Assembly: GCF_032191465.1 (NCBI RefSeq)
Contig: NZ_JAQOUE010000001.1
Coordinates: forward strand, 3,007,501-3,071,500
Source: Candidatus Nitronereus thalassa
GTDB taxonomy: Bacteria; Nitrospirota; Nitrospiria; Nitrospirales; UBA8639
DNA: 64,000 nucleotides
Direction: 5' to 3'
Part shown: piece by piece, positions 25,850-35,185 of the stretch
How the letters are laid out: each line of letters opens with the position of its first letter
Position numbering within the stretch: position 1 is the first letter of the stretch
Made by a program: the position numbers and the translations under genes
The notes under the pieces: model-generated
The model's database searches: none
Seen by the model: the letters and a program-made list of their open reading frames with translations, nothing else
What the model was told of the DNA's origin: nothing

Positions 25850-26754
25850 TGGGGTGGATTGATCGTCTCAAAGAAGGGTTGACGAAAACCCGGAAGAACG
25901 TTCATCGGTCGATGCTTGAGTTGGTCGGCCAGGGCCATGATCCGGCCGTATTAGAGGATGTTGAAGCCTCGCTGTTGGGAGCCGATGTTGGGGTGCGGGC
26001 CGTCGATCGGTTGATGACCCGTCTACGGGATGAAGTGGGAAGTGATCCCATTCAGACTTTAAAAGATACCTTGGTGGAAATTCTGAATCCGGCTCAATCC
26101 GATTCCTTGGAAACAGTGATTCGTTCAGGGCCCAAGCCGTTTGTCATTTTGGCGGTTGGCGTGAATGGGGTCGGGAAAACCACGAGTATGGCCAAACTGG
26201 CGAGTCGATTGAAGCGTCAAGGATTAACACCCTTACTGGTGGCCGCTGATACGTTTCGCGCTGCAGCGACGGAGCAATTGGAAATCTGGGGCACGCGGAT
26301 TGGCGTGGATGTGATTAAACATCGGCAAGGCGCCGATCCTTCTGCCGTTGTCTTTGATGGGCTCGCGGCGGCCAAGGCTCGTGGGGTAGATGTTGTGTTA
26401 ATCGATACGGCCGGTCGGTTGCATACCAAAGTGAATTTAATGGATGAGCTAAAAAAGATGAAGCGGGTGCTTGATCGCGAAATGCCCGGGGCCCCGCATG
26501 AAGTGCTGCTCACCTTGGATGGAACAATTGGACAAAACGCCCTTGCGCAAGCGAAACAATTTCATGAAGCCGTAGGTGTCACGGGCTTGGCGTTGACCAA
26601 GCTCGATGGTACGTCCAAGGGCGGAGTCGTGGTTGCCATTGCCGAAGAATTGGCAATCCCTGTGCGTCTCATTGGCGTCGGCGAACAGGAAGAAGATTTG
26701 CAAGATTTTCATGCTCGAGAGTTTGCGGACGCCCTGCTTGGAGTTCAAGCCTAA
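25849..26754 (+). CDS. ftsY: Signal recognition particle receptor FtsY
   Basis: A 301-residue FtsY without the long acidic A domain of the Escherichia coli protein. The N domain (about 1-85) is followed by the GTPase domain: GVNGVGKTTSMAK (P loop), DTFRAAATEQLEIW, VVLIDTAGRLHTKVNLMDEL, LTKLDGTSKGG and the closing PVRLIGVGEQEEDL. It docks ribosome-SRP complexes at the membrane. The ATG at 25849 overlaps the ybeY stop; TTG two codons upstream is unlikely. It ends directly before the next ATG at 26755. Confidence 0.95.
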   Translation: MGWIDRLKEGLTKTRKNVHRSMLELVGQGHDPAVLEDVEASLLGADVGVRAVDRLMTRLRDEVGSDPIQTLKDTLVEILNPAQSDSLETVIRSGPKPFVILAVGVNGVGKTTSMAKLASRLKRQGLTPLLVAADTFRAAATEQLEIWGTRIGVDVIKHRQGADPSAVVFDGLAAAKARGVDVVLIDTAGRLHTKVNLMDELKKMKRVLDREMPGAPHEVLLTLDGTIGQNALAQAKQFHEAVGVTGLALTKLDGTSKGGVVVAIAEELAIPVRLIGVGEQEEDLQDFHAREFADALLGVQA

Positions 26755-28902
26755 ATGAGCCGATTGATTGTGGCAGTGGCCTGTAGTGTACTGATATGGC
26801 TAGGTCTTGGTGTATCGAGTGCCGCTGCCGAGTTGATAATTCAACATCATGAATTAGTAGTAGAGCTGAATCCAACGAATCATACGATTACGGGCCAGGA
26901 CACCATTCAATTGGTTGGAGTGCCCGGTGATCATCCGGTTGTTCATTTGAATTTGCATCCGGATCTGGAAATTCAAGAGGTGTTGGTGGGTGGGAAGGCC
27001 TTAGATTTCTGGGAAGAAGCTCTTCAAGCTTCCAAGAACGGTCCAGGTGTCGAACCCTCTATGGTGACGCGAACAGTTGAAATTCCTATTCCTTCTCTCT
27101 CTGATACTCAAAAGAGAATATCTCTAAAAATATCATATCGTGGAGAAATTAATGATCCCCCTCGTGCTGCGCCCGGTTTGCGTTTTGTGCGACCCGATAA
27201 AACCAACGGACATATTGGTGAGGAGGGCGTGTATCTCACGTCTGAAACTTCTTGGTATCCGGACATTCTTGGATCGCTGGCGACTTTTCATGTCACAATC
27301 ACTCTCCCTAAAGAGTGGAGGGCTGTCACCCATGGCCGTGAAACGTCGTATGTCGTTGAAGGGGATGCCTCAACCGCTGAATGGCATATTGAGGCGAACA
27401 CTGAAGCCTTAACATTGGCGGCCAATCGATTTGTGAAACATCAACGGCTATGGCAAGGCATTGAACTGTCAACCTATTTGTTGGAGGAGAATGGTCATTT
27501 AGCTGAGCAGTATTTAGAGGCCAGCGCTGGGTACCTGGCATTCTACTCTGAGATGTTAGGACCATATCCCTTTCCTAAATTTTCCGTGGTGGAAAATTTT
27601 TTCCCAAGCGGGCTAGGTCTGCCCTCGTTTACATTATTGGGGAGCGGCGTGATAAGGCGCGGGTATACGCAGCCCTATTCACTGGGTCATGAAGTAGTGC
27701 ATTCCTGGCTGGGGAATTCCGTGTTGAACCAATTTGAAACGGGTAATTGGGTGGAAGGCCTGACCACCTATCTCTCGAATTACTATTACGAGGAACGTTT
27801 CGAGGGCCCTGAAACTGCTGTGGCGCATCGCCAGAGGATGATGGTGGAGTATAGTTTGTACAGCTCACCGAAAAATGATTATCCGGTAGTGAAATTTCAC
27901 CACAAGGAAAATCGCTTGGATAATGCTATTGGGTACCAGAAGACCGCGATGGTGTTTCATATGTTGCGACGGCGGATTGGTGACTATGCCTTTTTTCGAG
28001 GGGTTCGTCAGTTGGTGGCGGATTATACCGGTCGCTATGCCGGGTGGAATCAAGTGCAACGCCAGTTCGAATTGGCTGCAAGAGAAGATCTTTCATGGTT
28101 TTTTACCCAATGGGTTGAACGGCCTGGGGCTCCGAAACTGGCGATTCGAGAGGCACAGATCGAACCTGGAGATGGATCGGGGTTTTGGATTCGTCTTCGA
28201 GTCTCTCAGGGAAAAGAGCGGTTCCGCTTGCAAGTACCAGTTGTCATTCAATTGGGTCAGGGTAAAGATTTTCGTGTGCTCCTTGACCTTCGAGAGAAGG
28301 AGCAACTGATGTCGGTATGGGTGCCAGCCAAACCAGTCCGCCTCACGCTTGACCCAGAATTTCAAGCCTTTCGTCGTTTGGCAAGAAACCAAATTCCTCC
28401 CATGCTGAACCTTTGGGCCACGGATGAGCATCGAGCCGTGTCTTCCCCGCCATCTGAAGCGGATCAAGAAGCGTATCGAGCTGCCCTTGATCGCATTCAC
28501 TCTCAAGAGGAGGAAGTCGTGTGGTTAAAAACGGGGGCTCGGTTTAAAAATTCGCAATCAGTGTTGGCATTTGGCGGGCCTGAGCAGAATGCAACGACGG
28601 CCGAGGTGATTGGCTGGTGTGGTTCGCGCATAAAAGTGGACGGACAGGGGGTTACGATTGAGGGCACAACCTATTCCGGAGAACAGACGGCGATACTGGT
28701 GAGCTGTGCGAACCCCAAACAGCCTTCTCATGTTGGGACGGCGTTTTTTGGGTTATCCCCAGGGGCCGTTAGGCATGTGGCCCGGCTTCTCTTTTTTTAT
28801 GGATGGGATAGTTATTTGGTGTATCAACATGGAAAAGTGGTGGCCCGCGGTTCATTTGCTCCTCAGGTCAAAGAGTTTACCGTGAAATTGCAAGCTGCCT
28901 AA
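26755..28902 (+). CDS. Exported M1-family metallopeptidase
   Basis: A 715-residue protein with a signal peptide (about 1-25, ending SSAAAE). It has the M1 beta-sandwich domain (residues about 26-220), then the gluzincin domain with HEVVH at about 312-316, and the third zinc ligand in GNWVEGLTTYL 18 residues further, a spacing I know from bacterial M1-like proteins. The GAMEN substrate motif is replaced by FFPSGLGLPSF, so substrate range may be unusual or aminopeptidase activity doubtful. The last 130 residues form a separate domain without recognised family. It starts directly after the ftsY stop. Confidence 0.85.
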   Translation: MSRLIVAVACSVLIWLGLGVSSAAAELIIQHHELVVELNPTNHTITGQDTIQLVGVPGDHPVVHLNLHPDLEIQEVLVGGKALDFWEEALQASKNGPGVEPSMVTRTVEIPIPSLSDTQKRISLKISYRGEINDPPRAAPGLRFVRPDKTNGHIGEEGVYLTSETSWYPDILGSLATFHVTITLPKEWRAVTHGRETSYVVEGDASTAEWHIEANTEALTLAANRFVKHQRLWQGIELSTYLLEENGHLAEQYLEASAGYLAFYSEMLGPYPFPKFSVVENFFPSGLGLPSFTLLGSGVIRRGYTQPYSLGHEVVHSWLGNSVLNQFETGNWVEGLTTYLSNYYYEERFEGPETAVAHRQRMMVEYSLYSSPKNDYPVVKFHHKENRLDNAIGYQKTAMVFHMLRRRIGDYAFFRGVRQLVADYTGRYAGWNQVQRQFELAAREDLSWFFTQWVERPGAPKLAIREAQIEPGDGSGFWIRLRVSQGKERFRLQVPVVIQLGQGKDFRVLLDLREKEQLMSVWVPAKPVRLTLDPEFQAFRRLARNQIPPMLNLWATDEHRAVSSPPSEADQEAYRAALDRIHSQEEEVVWLKTGARFKNSQSVLAFGGPEQNATTAEVIGWCGSRIKVDGQGVTIEGTTYSGEQTAILVSCANPKQPSHVGTAFFGLSPGAVRHVARLLFFYGWDSYLVYQHGKVVARGSFAPQVKEFTVKLQAA

Positions 28903-28916
28903 GGAGAATGTGGCAT

Positions 28917-30017
28917 ATGAAAAAAGCGAAAATCGCTGTCGGAGTGGTCGCGTTAGGTGTGGTGAGCTTAGGTTCGTGGGCCTATGAAAGCGGGGCAGGG
29001 GAATCACCGGTAGTTGAATCCGCTGCCCCTTCGGGAACCGAACGCCACTTGGCAAATATTCGACAACTGACTCATGGTGGGAAAAATGCGGAGGCGTATT
29101 TTTCGTTCGATGGGGACCGTTTAATTTTTCAGTCGACGAAAGATCCGGCAAGTCAAACTCTCCAAGACTGTTATCAAATGTATGTTATGGATCTAAACGG
29201 GAAACACACGTATCGGGTGAGCACGGGGTATGGCAGCACCACCTGTGGCTATTTTTTCCCCGGAGGTCGACGGGTGCTTTTTTCATCCACACATGCAGCG
29301 GATTTGAAATGCCCCCCTAAGCCTGAGCGTACGGCGAAGTATCGGTGGGCGCTGGACGACTATGATATTTATTCGTCCCGACTTGATGGGCGGGAAATGC
29401 AACGTATGACGATGACCCCGGGATATGATGCCGAGGCGACGATTTCGCCTGATGGACGCTCTATTGTGTTTACTTCGGTCAGAGATGGCGATATCGATCT
29501 CTATTCCATGAAGACAGATGGTACGGGTGTGAAGCGTTTGACTACCGAAGTGGGTTATGATGGCGGGGCCTTCTTTTCCCCGGATAGCAAGCGAATTGTG
29601 TACCGGGCTCAGCATCCTCAAACTCCAGAAGAGCTTCAAGCCTACAAAGACCTGTTGGCTAAAAATTTGGTAGAGCCTGGCAATCTTGAAATTTTCATCA
29701 TGAATGCGGACGGGTCAGATAAGCGGCAAATTACCTCGAATGGCGCATCAAATTTTGCCCCCTATTTTCATTTTGATGGGCACCGCATTATTTTTTCTTC
29801 AAATTTGTCGAATCCTCCAGATGCCAAGGGGCGGCCATCGTTTCAATTGCATCTTGTGAATGAAGATGGCACTGGCACGGAACAGATCACCTTCATCGGC
29901 CATTTTAACAGCTTTCCCATGTTCTCTCCCGATGGGAAAAAACTCGCCTGGGTATCGGATCGCAACACCAAGGCCCGCGGTGAATTTAACGTCTTCCTTG
30001 CGGACTGGGTTCCGTAA
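28917..30017 (+). CDS. TolB-like beta-propeller protein (PD40 repeats), exported
   Basis: A 366-residue protein. An N-terminal hydrophobic segment (AVGVVALGVVSLGSWAYES-like, about residues 6-24) is a signal peptide or anchor. The remainder consists of six or so propeller blades of the PD40 type: FSFDGDRLIFQSTKD, ATISPDGRSIVFTSVRDGDIDLY, FFSPDSKRIVY and MFSPDGKKLAWVSDRN. Four cysteines lie between about 90 and 145. I chose the ATG at 28917 with AGGAG 10 bases upstream; an ATG at 28908 is too close to that site. It follows the peptidase gene by 14 bases, so they form one operon; a periplasmic partner role is inference. Confidence 0.82.
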   Translation: MKKAKIAVGVVALGVVSLGSWAYESGAGESPVVESAAPSGTERHLANIRQLTHGGKNAEAYFSFDGDRLIFQSTKDPASQTLQDCYQMYVMDLNGKHTYRVSTGYGSTTCGYFFPGGRRVLFSSTHAADLKCPPKPERTAKYRWALDDYDIYSSRLDGREMQRMTMTPGYDAEATISPDGRSIVFTSVRDGDIDLYSMKTDGTGVKRLTTEVGYDGGAFFSPDSKRIVYRAQHPQTPEELQAYKDLLAKNLVEPGNLEIFIMNADGSDKRQITSNGASNFAPYFHFDGHRIIFSSNLSNPPDAKGRPSFQLHLVNEDGTGTEQITFIGHFNSFPMFSPDGKKLAWVSDRNTKARGEFNVFLADWVP

Positions 30018-30068
30018 GGAAGGACAGCTTTTTACCTCTTTGTGTTCTGATGTTCCCATGAGGGTATA

Positions 30069-31100
30069 TTGAGTCGATTCAAACCCTTCGTCATTGTTTT
30101 TCTTTCCTGCCTGGTTTTTTTTCTGTCCCTCTATGCCGTGTCTCAGCTGGATTATCGAGCAATTTTGTTTGTGCGCTCGTTAAATGAGCCAGTCATCGTC
30201 GAATTAGGAAATCTGGGGAATCGTCTTGGGGATGGCGTCACGTTGGTCCTGCTGAGCCTAGGCTTTTTTCTTGTGGGATACGTGTGGAAAAAGGACGCGT
30301 TTCGCCAAACTGGTATCGATAGCCTGGTGGCCCATGCCTTAGCTGGCATTGCGGTGCAAATTCCTAAGCACCTGATTGGACGTCCCCGACCTCGATTTGC
30401 GCACCAAGATGCATTTGACTATGGACCGTCGTTTCAAGGCGGTCTCGATGCGTTTCCTTCGGGGCATTCCGCGGCATCCTTTGCCGTGGCCGCGGTATTG
30501 GCCCGGTACTTTCCTCAGATGTCCTGGCTCTGGTACGGCGCGGCTTTCTTTGTAGCCTTGAGTCGCTTTCTGCGGGGTTCTCACTTCCCGACAGACGTGC
30601 TCGCTGGTGCAGCACTTGGATATTTGGTCGGATACGTTTGCGCACGACCTTATAAGGAATGGCGACAGTCGTTGTGCCAGGCGCTTCCGCCGGGATTGCC
30701 TCTCCTGGTTGGCGGGCTTGCTCTTTTCTGGATTACCTTCCGTCAGCCTCTTTCCGGAGGATTGGCGGTAGCGATGGATTGGGTCGGCCTGCTAATGCTG
30801 TTTGGTGGGATTGCGGCGCGCTGGAATTTTGTCTGGAAAAATCTTTATGCGCCAGTATCCTCACAAGGTATCATGTTTCAAGGTTCGTTATGTATTGGAT
30901 TGGGATTGGCGTTGACCACGCACTCTCTCTTGGTAGTGCTGTTGGCTGGCTTTGCCAGTGTGGTGTGGTGGATTCAGTTTTTTGGGGAAGAAGAAACCCT
31001 TGATCAACCTTCGATGGCCCGAGAAATTTTCCTGGGTGTGTTTCTGGTTGGGGCGATGATTACTTTGCGAGGGCTCAACGGCCTAATTCCCTTGCAATAG
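30069..31100 (+). CDS. PAP2-family membrane phosphatase
   Basis: A 343-residue membrane protein. The three catalytic motifs of type 2 phosphatidic acid phosphatases are visible in the first half: KHLIGRPRPR (about 98-107), FPSGHSAAS (about 129-137) and SRFLRGSHFPTDV (about 160-172). The second half contains four more hydrophobic segments, longer than a minimal PAP2. Members dephosphorylate lipid phosphates such as undecaprenyl diphosphate or lipid A. The start is TTG at 30069; the only ATG nearby upstream is closed by a stop. It is 51 bases after the propeller gene and convergent with the ArnT-like gene. Confidence 0.88.
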   Translation: MSRFKPFVIVFLSCLVFFLSLYAVSQLDYRAILFVRSLNEPVIVELGNLGNRLGDGVTLVLLSLGFFLVGYVWKKDAFRQTGIDSLVAHALAGIAVQIPKHLIGRPRPRFAHQDAFDYGPSFQGGLDAFPSGHSAASFAVAAVLARYFPQMSWLWYGAAFFVALSRFLRGSHFPTDVLAGAALGYLVGYVCARPYKEWRQSLCQALPPGLPLLVGGLALFWITFRQPLSGGLAVAMDWVGLLMLFGGIAARWNFVWKNLYAPVSSQGIMFQGSLCIGLGLALTTHSLLVVLLAGFASVVWWIQFFGEEETLDQPSMAREIFLGVFLVGAMITLRGLNGLIPLQ

Positions 31101-31232
31101 GGGAAACGTGAACCGTAAATCGGGATGCGTAATCCGTGAATCCCAAAGTAATCTTTTAATTAATCGATCCTTTTGTGACCTGCCTACCTTGTTTCCTCCG
31201 CTTCAGACGTAACGTCTTACGTTTTACAACAT

Positions 31233-32966
31233 TTAATGAATCAATGCTTCACTCGAGAGCAGAATCCAACCATAGCGTTGCAGCACTGGGGTAAATTGAG
31301 AAACCGGATGGGGGAGTCGGGGGTGGTGATTGGATTGGAGAATTACCATCAGGCGGCCCTTTTTTTCTAAATGCGGTTGAAACAGTTCATCCTCCCCAGG
31401 ACTTATGAAGTGGACCTTGCGTTTTGAGTAAAACACTAAGGATGGACGTTTTCGTCCAAATTGAATGAGCGTATCTTCTGGTCCAAGATTGAGCCCGGCG
31501 ATGGTGGCCAACTCTTGGGGAGGATTAATGAAATATTTACCATAGTGAGGCAAGGCAAAGGCGACGATCATAAGGAGCATTATTCCTATGGCACTGGAAA
31601 GAAACCAAAATGCATTCGGTCGTTTCGTGTCGTGCCCTACCAAATGACGAAAGATGACCACGGTAAGAAAGACTCCTGCGCCTAAGACCAGTGGCGTATA
31701 TCCCACTCCGACTTTTTCAGCCACCGGAAATTCCTGGGCGATTTTGGATTGAAAGGTTTCGTAAATCGCCGGGAGCGAGACCAAGGCAATGCTGAGCAGG
31801 TAGCCCGTGCCTAGGATAATGCGAACGGAAAGTTTGAGCCCGGAAGGGGATTCTTCTGTGAGACAACGGGACCACAATACGGCGACCATCAATGAAGCCG
31901 CCGGAAAAAGCGGTAGAATATAATGAGGGAGTCGCGTTGCTGAAATGGTAAAAAATATTAAAACGCCAATGATCCAGAGCGCCGCAAACAATAGCAGGCC
32001 ATCTTCTCCTTTGGCGAGTTTCTGTCCCGATCGGAATAATTTCCAGTCCTTCAGCGATTGATAGAGCGCCACAGGAAGAAAACCACTCCAGGGGAAAAAT
32101 CCCACCAATAACACGGGGAAGTAAAATAGCAAGGTTCCGCCATGGCCTTCCATGGGATTTGCGAAACGTCCCGTCGTGTTCGCATGAGCGGCAGCGGCGT
32201 AGTCTGCGCCGTGGATTACAAACATGGCGATGTACCAGGGCGTCGCGATCATGAGAAACAGCACCCAGCCGACAATGGGGTGGCCTTGGGAAAAATAGGA
32301 CTTCCACTGACGGGTCAGCGTGAGATAGGGGATGACGGCAAGCAAGGGGATAATGAGGCCAACCGGGCCTTTCGCGAGCATCGCCATGGCCATGCCAATG
32401 TAAAACAGCCAGAGAAAATGGCGTTGGCGACCTTCGCCATGAAAGCCCAGCCAAAAACTATATGTGCTCAAGGTTGTAAAAAATACGAGTTCGGGGTCGG
32501 TCATGACCATGCGATGCAGACCGACGAATTCTGCATTCAGCAAAAGAATGAATGATCCGCAAAGGGCAATGGTCGATCCTAATACTCGATTCAGAAACCA
32601 ATACTGGAGAAAAAGTAAGCCGAGTCCGAATAGGGCCGATGGCAAGCGCGCAGTAAATTCATTGATGCCGAGCAAGGCATAGGTGCTACTGATGACCCAA
32701 TACACAAACGCTGGTTTAGCATACCGGGGCTCGTAATTGAGGGTAGGAGAAATCCAATCTCCAGTTTCGAGCATTTCGCGTGCGGCTTCGGCATTGCTGC
32801 CTTCGTCGCGGTCGGTGAGGCCGATGTCGCCAAGCCCGATCAATAAAAGCAAGACTCCGAAGATGAGAAGAAAAACAACATGGAGCGTTTGTGTGGAAAA
32901 CGGGAGGGAATGGGATTCGGTTGGAGTGGGGTGATCAACCACTGGCGATTCGCTTTCCTTTGCCAT
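31233..32966 (-). CDS. ArnT-like glycosyltransferase (GT83/GT39 type)
   Basis: A 577-residue membrane glycosyltransferase with a GT-C fold and about 12 membrane segments. The catalytic loop after the first helix is LTDRDEGSNAEAAREML (about residues 50-66), and YAKPAFVYW follows, as in ArnT. HRMVMTDPELVFF is the second loop. These enzymes move a sugar from undecaprenyl phosphate to lipid A or a surface glycan in the periplasm. The soluble C-terminal part is about 100 residues. It overlaps the LpxB-N-like gene by 32 bases and is last in a three-gene set with a GT2 enzyme that could make the lipid-linked donor. Confidence 0.85.
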   Translation of the reverse strand: MAKESESPVVDHPTPTESHSLPFSTQTLHVVFLLIFGVLLLLIGLGDIGLTDRDEGSNAEAAREMLETGDWISPTLNYEPRYAKPAFVYWVISSTYALLGINEFTARLPSALFGLGLLFLQYWFLNRVLGSTIALCGSFILLLNAEFVGLHRMVMTDPELVFFTTLSTYSFWLGFHGEGRQRHFLWLFYIGMAMAMLAKGPVGLIIPLLAVIPYLTLTRQWKSYFSQGHPIVGWVLFLMIATPWYIAMFVIHGADYAAAAHANTTGRFANPMEGHGGTLLFYFPVLLVGFFPWSGFLPVALYQSLKDWKLFRSGQKLAKGEDGLLLFAALWIIGVLIFFTISATRLPHYILPLFPAASLMVAVLWSRCLTEESPSGLKLSVRIILGTGYLLSIALVSLPAIYETFQSKIAQEFPVAEKVGVGYTPLVLGAGVFLTVVIFRHLVGHDTKRPNAFWFLSSAIGIMLLMIVAFALPHYGKYFINPPQELATIAGLNLGPEDTLIQFGRKRPSLVFYSKRKVHFISPGEDELFQPHLEKKGRLMVILQSNHHPRLPHPVSQFTPVLQRYGWILLSSEALIH

Positions 32967-33258
32967 GAATCAACATCAAATTGCGAAGGTACACAAAGGA
33001 CCCGATGCCCTGCCCGACCATAAATACCGGATCGCGGCGATGGACAGCATAGGCAAAGACAATGAGGCCGCCTATGAGACTCATGTACCAAAAGGCTAAC
33101 GGCATTTGGCTTTCGGCTTTACGCTCGGAAGAAATCCATTGGATAATCCATCGAGAAAAGAACAGGCTTTGCCCGAAAAATCCAATACCAAGCCAAACGG
33201 TTTCCACAAAGGTCAATCCGGCAAAGTAGGCGTTGATATCAGAGAGAAATTCGCTCAT
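32935..33258 (-). CDS. Lipid-A-disaccharide-synthase N-terminal-domain protein (LAB_N)
   Basis: A 107-residue protein with three membrane helices. FGQSLFFSRWIIQWISSERKAES is split by the helix end (motif GFFGQSLFFSRWIIQW, then SERKAES), and PLAFWYMSLIGG follows; this is the small domain found at the N-terminus of some LpxB proteins and as stand-alone proteins beside ArnC- and ArnT-like genes. Its job is thought to involve lipid-linked sugar modification; not proven. It overlaps the ArnT-like gene and lies 99 bases after the GT2 gene. Confidence 0.82.
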   Translation of the reverse strand: MSEFLSDINAYFAGLTFVETVWLGIGFFGQSLFFSRWIIQWISSERKAESQMPLAFWYMSLIGGLIVFAYAVHRRDPVFMVGQGIGSFVYLRNLMLIHGKGKRIASG

Positions 33259-33357
33259 TCCTTGAATCCTAATCAGTACACAAAAAGAAGAAGGCGGTAG
33301 ATGTACCTCACTCGGGAGTGGTTTGTCGAGGAACGAATGGGATTGAGGCCGAAGAGG

Positions 33358-34128
33358 TCATTGAAGTTGTGAGGGCGGAGGGTCGGCGGATTTTGTCTGG
33401 TGGTTCACAATTTCATAACGAAAACACCGTTTTTGCATCCATCGGACAGCGATGAGATCGTACAGACCGGCAAAGAGGCGATTGCCAATGCCGTATTTGG
33501 ATGTTCCATGGGCTCGCGGAAAATGTTGCACCGGAACTTCGGTAACAGAAAAACCATACATTTTGGCGAGTGCAGGAAAGAATCGATGCATGTTGTGAAA
33601 AAGAGCAATGCGCTTAATCACGGATTGTCGAAATATTTTTAGGGAGCACCCGGTGTCATGAATGCCATCATGGATGACGGCGTTTCGAATCAAATAGGCG
33701 GTCCGTGAAGAAATTTGTCGAATGAGATTGTCCAGTCGTTTTTGGCGCCGGCCACAGACCAGATCGTAATCTTTGGTGAGGGGCAGGAGCTTGGTAAGGT
33801 CTGCTGGATCGTATTGAAGATCTCCATCCAACGTGGCAATCAGTTCGCCCTTGGCATGGCGAAATCCTGCATCGAACGCAGCTGTTTGCCCGTGATTTCG
33901 ATCGAGATGCAAGACCCGTACTTCTGGGGTCTGTTGGCTGATTTCATCTAATAATACCGAACTCCCGTCCGTGCTCCCATCGTCGATATAGACAATTTCA
34001 AAAGGGGCGCTCTGCGACTGCTCCAGTTCTCCTAATACTTTTGTGAGTTGATTGGTTAAGGGATGGAGGTTGTCCCGTTCATCTTTAATGGGAATGACGA
34101 TAGAGATCCAGGGTGGAGGGGATGTCAT
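33358..34128 (-). CDS. GT2 glycosyltransferase (ArnC/dolichol-phosphate-mannose-synthase type)
   Basis: A 256-residue GT-A enzyme of family GT2. It shows ISIVIPIKDERDNLHPL at the N-terminus, VYIDDGSTDGS (about residues 47-57), FDAGFRHAKGELIATLDGDLQYDP with the metal-binding aspartates (about 85-108) and GCSLKIFRQ (about 160-168). There are no C-terminal membrane helices, so it resembles the soluble Dpm1 type, which transfers a sugar to a polyprenyl phosphate at the inner membrane face. It is the first gene of the set with the LAB_N and ArnT-like genes, and likely makes the donor used by the latter. Confidence 0.87.
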   Translation of the reverse strand: MTSPPPWISIVIPIKDERDNLHPLTNQLTKVLGELEQSQSAPFEIVYIDDGSTDGSSVLLDEISQQTPEVRVLHLDRNHGQTAAFDAGFRHAKGELIATLDGDLQYDPADLTKLLPLTKDYDLVCGRRQKRLDNLIRQISSRTAYLIRNAVIHDGIHDTGCSLKIFRQSVIKRIALFHNMHRFFPALAKMYGFSVTEVPVQHFPRAHGTSKYGIGNRLFAGLYDLIAVRWMQKRCFRYEIVNHQTKSADPPPSQLQ

Positions 34129-34288
34129 GAGCGGCTGGTATCTTTCAATGGCAAGTCGGGATTGTTTCTTTAAGAATGAAACGTTCGGAAATGTGTTTGC
34201 GCTGGGAGGAAATCTATTTGATCAATTAGTTGAAGTATTCTACTCAAATTGCAAAAGAAGGGTCAATTAAGGTGTATTAAGGATATAA

Positions 34289-35005
34289 CTAAGAATTCTG
34301 GGTGACACGGAATCGCATAGTGCCCATTTTTGTGACCGCATTGGCTTCATATCCCACATAAATATCAATGCGATATTGCCCGGCTTTCCATCCAGTTTCT
34401 GGGGGAGGGAAAAATTTAAGATACCCGCTCTCATCTTCCAATGACAGGTACACTACATCTTCATCGAGCATTTCTTCATTGGGCCACTCCGCAATCGTAT
34501 CAGGAAACATCTGCCCAATGACTTGATATGCCGCGAAATGCTTGAACACACGAAAGACGACATAGACTGCTGGAGAATTGATGGAAAATTCTTCCGTGGG
34601 CCTAACGGGGTAATAGAGATTTCCACGACGAAATTCTAGGTCTTCATCAAAATCCTCTGCCAGCGTGATATCTAAAAACAATCCTTCGGGTTTTTGGTCC
34701 AAGGATGGCTGATTTTTGGAATCCGAATCTTCGTGCTTTTTATAATAGGGCAGTGGTGTGGGAAGGGTTTCAGTTGGGTTGGAAGGGAGAGTCTCGAATT
34801 CAGAAAACCCATGTCGCGTTTCTTTTGGATCGAAGGGTGCCGGCAATTGGGGCGCCACGGTGTTTTGTTCCTGGGTCTGGGCTAAACCTGGTTTGATCAC
34901 AAGGGGAGTGAGACTGAATATTATGAATAGAAAACTAATCAGCCTTTGGTGGCCAGGAGGAAATATAAAATAGGCGCGGAAAGATTTTTTGTTCAAGGGG
35001 TTCAT
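34289..35005 (-). CDS. Exported protein of unknown function
   Basis: A 238-residue protein from the ATG at 35005 (MNPLNKKSF). A longer frame starting at 35080 would add 25 residues before the basic signal-peptide start and is unlikely. A hydrophobic segment (LISFLFIIFSLTPLVIKPGLA, split here as LISFLFIIFS and LTPLVIKPGLA, about residues 19-39) precedes a likely cleavage site at AQT. A proline- and acid-rich linker (about 45-105) leads to a beta-rich domain with AVYVVFRVFKHFAAYQVIG and YRIDIYVGYEANAVTKMG. It looks periplasmic. I know no family. It stands alone, 160 bases upstream of the GT2 gene and 180 bases divergent from the methyltransferase gene. Confidence 0.6.
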   Translation of the reverse strand: MNPLNKKSFRAYFIFPPGHQRLISFLFIIFSLTPLVIKPGLAQTQEQNTVAPQLPAPFDPKETRHGFSEFETLPSNPTETLPTPLPYYKKHEDSDSKNQPSLDQKPEGLFLDITLAEDFDEDLEFRRGNLYYPVRPTEEFSINSPAVYVVFRVFKHFAAYQVIGQMFPDTIAEWPNEEMLDEDVVYLSLEDESGYLKFFPPPETGWKAGQYRIDIYVGYEANAVTKMGTMRFRVTQNS

Positions 35006-35185
35006 GAAGTGTAGGTAAATGCAGAACCTAAATTCGAGAAAATGTTCACGGACCATCCTCTCTACCCAGCATGCTTTCATTCTGTCAAGAGGAAGTCACT
35101 TGCTTGCGGGCCCAAAAACCGGTTTGTTAGAATCCGGTCCCCTTGACCTGATTGTTCATAACTAGACTTCTCCGAGGTGTATTAT

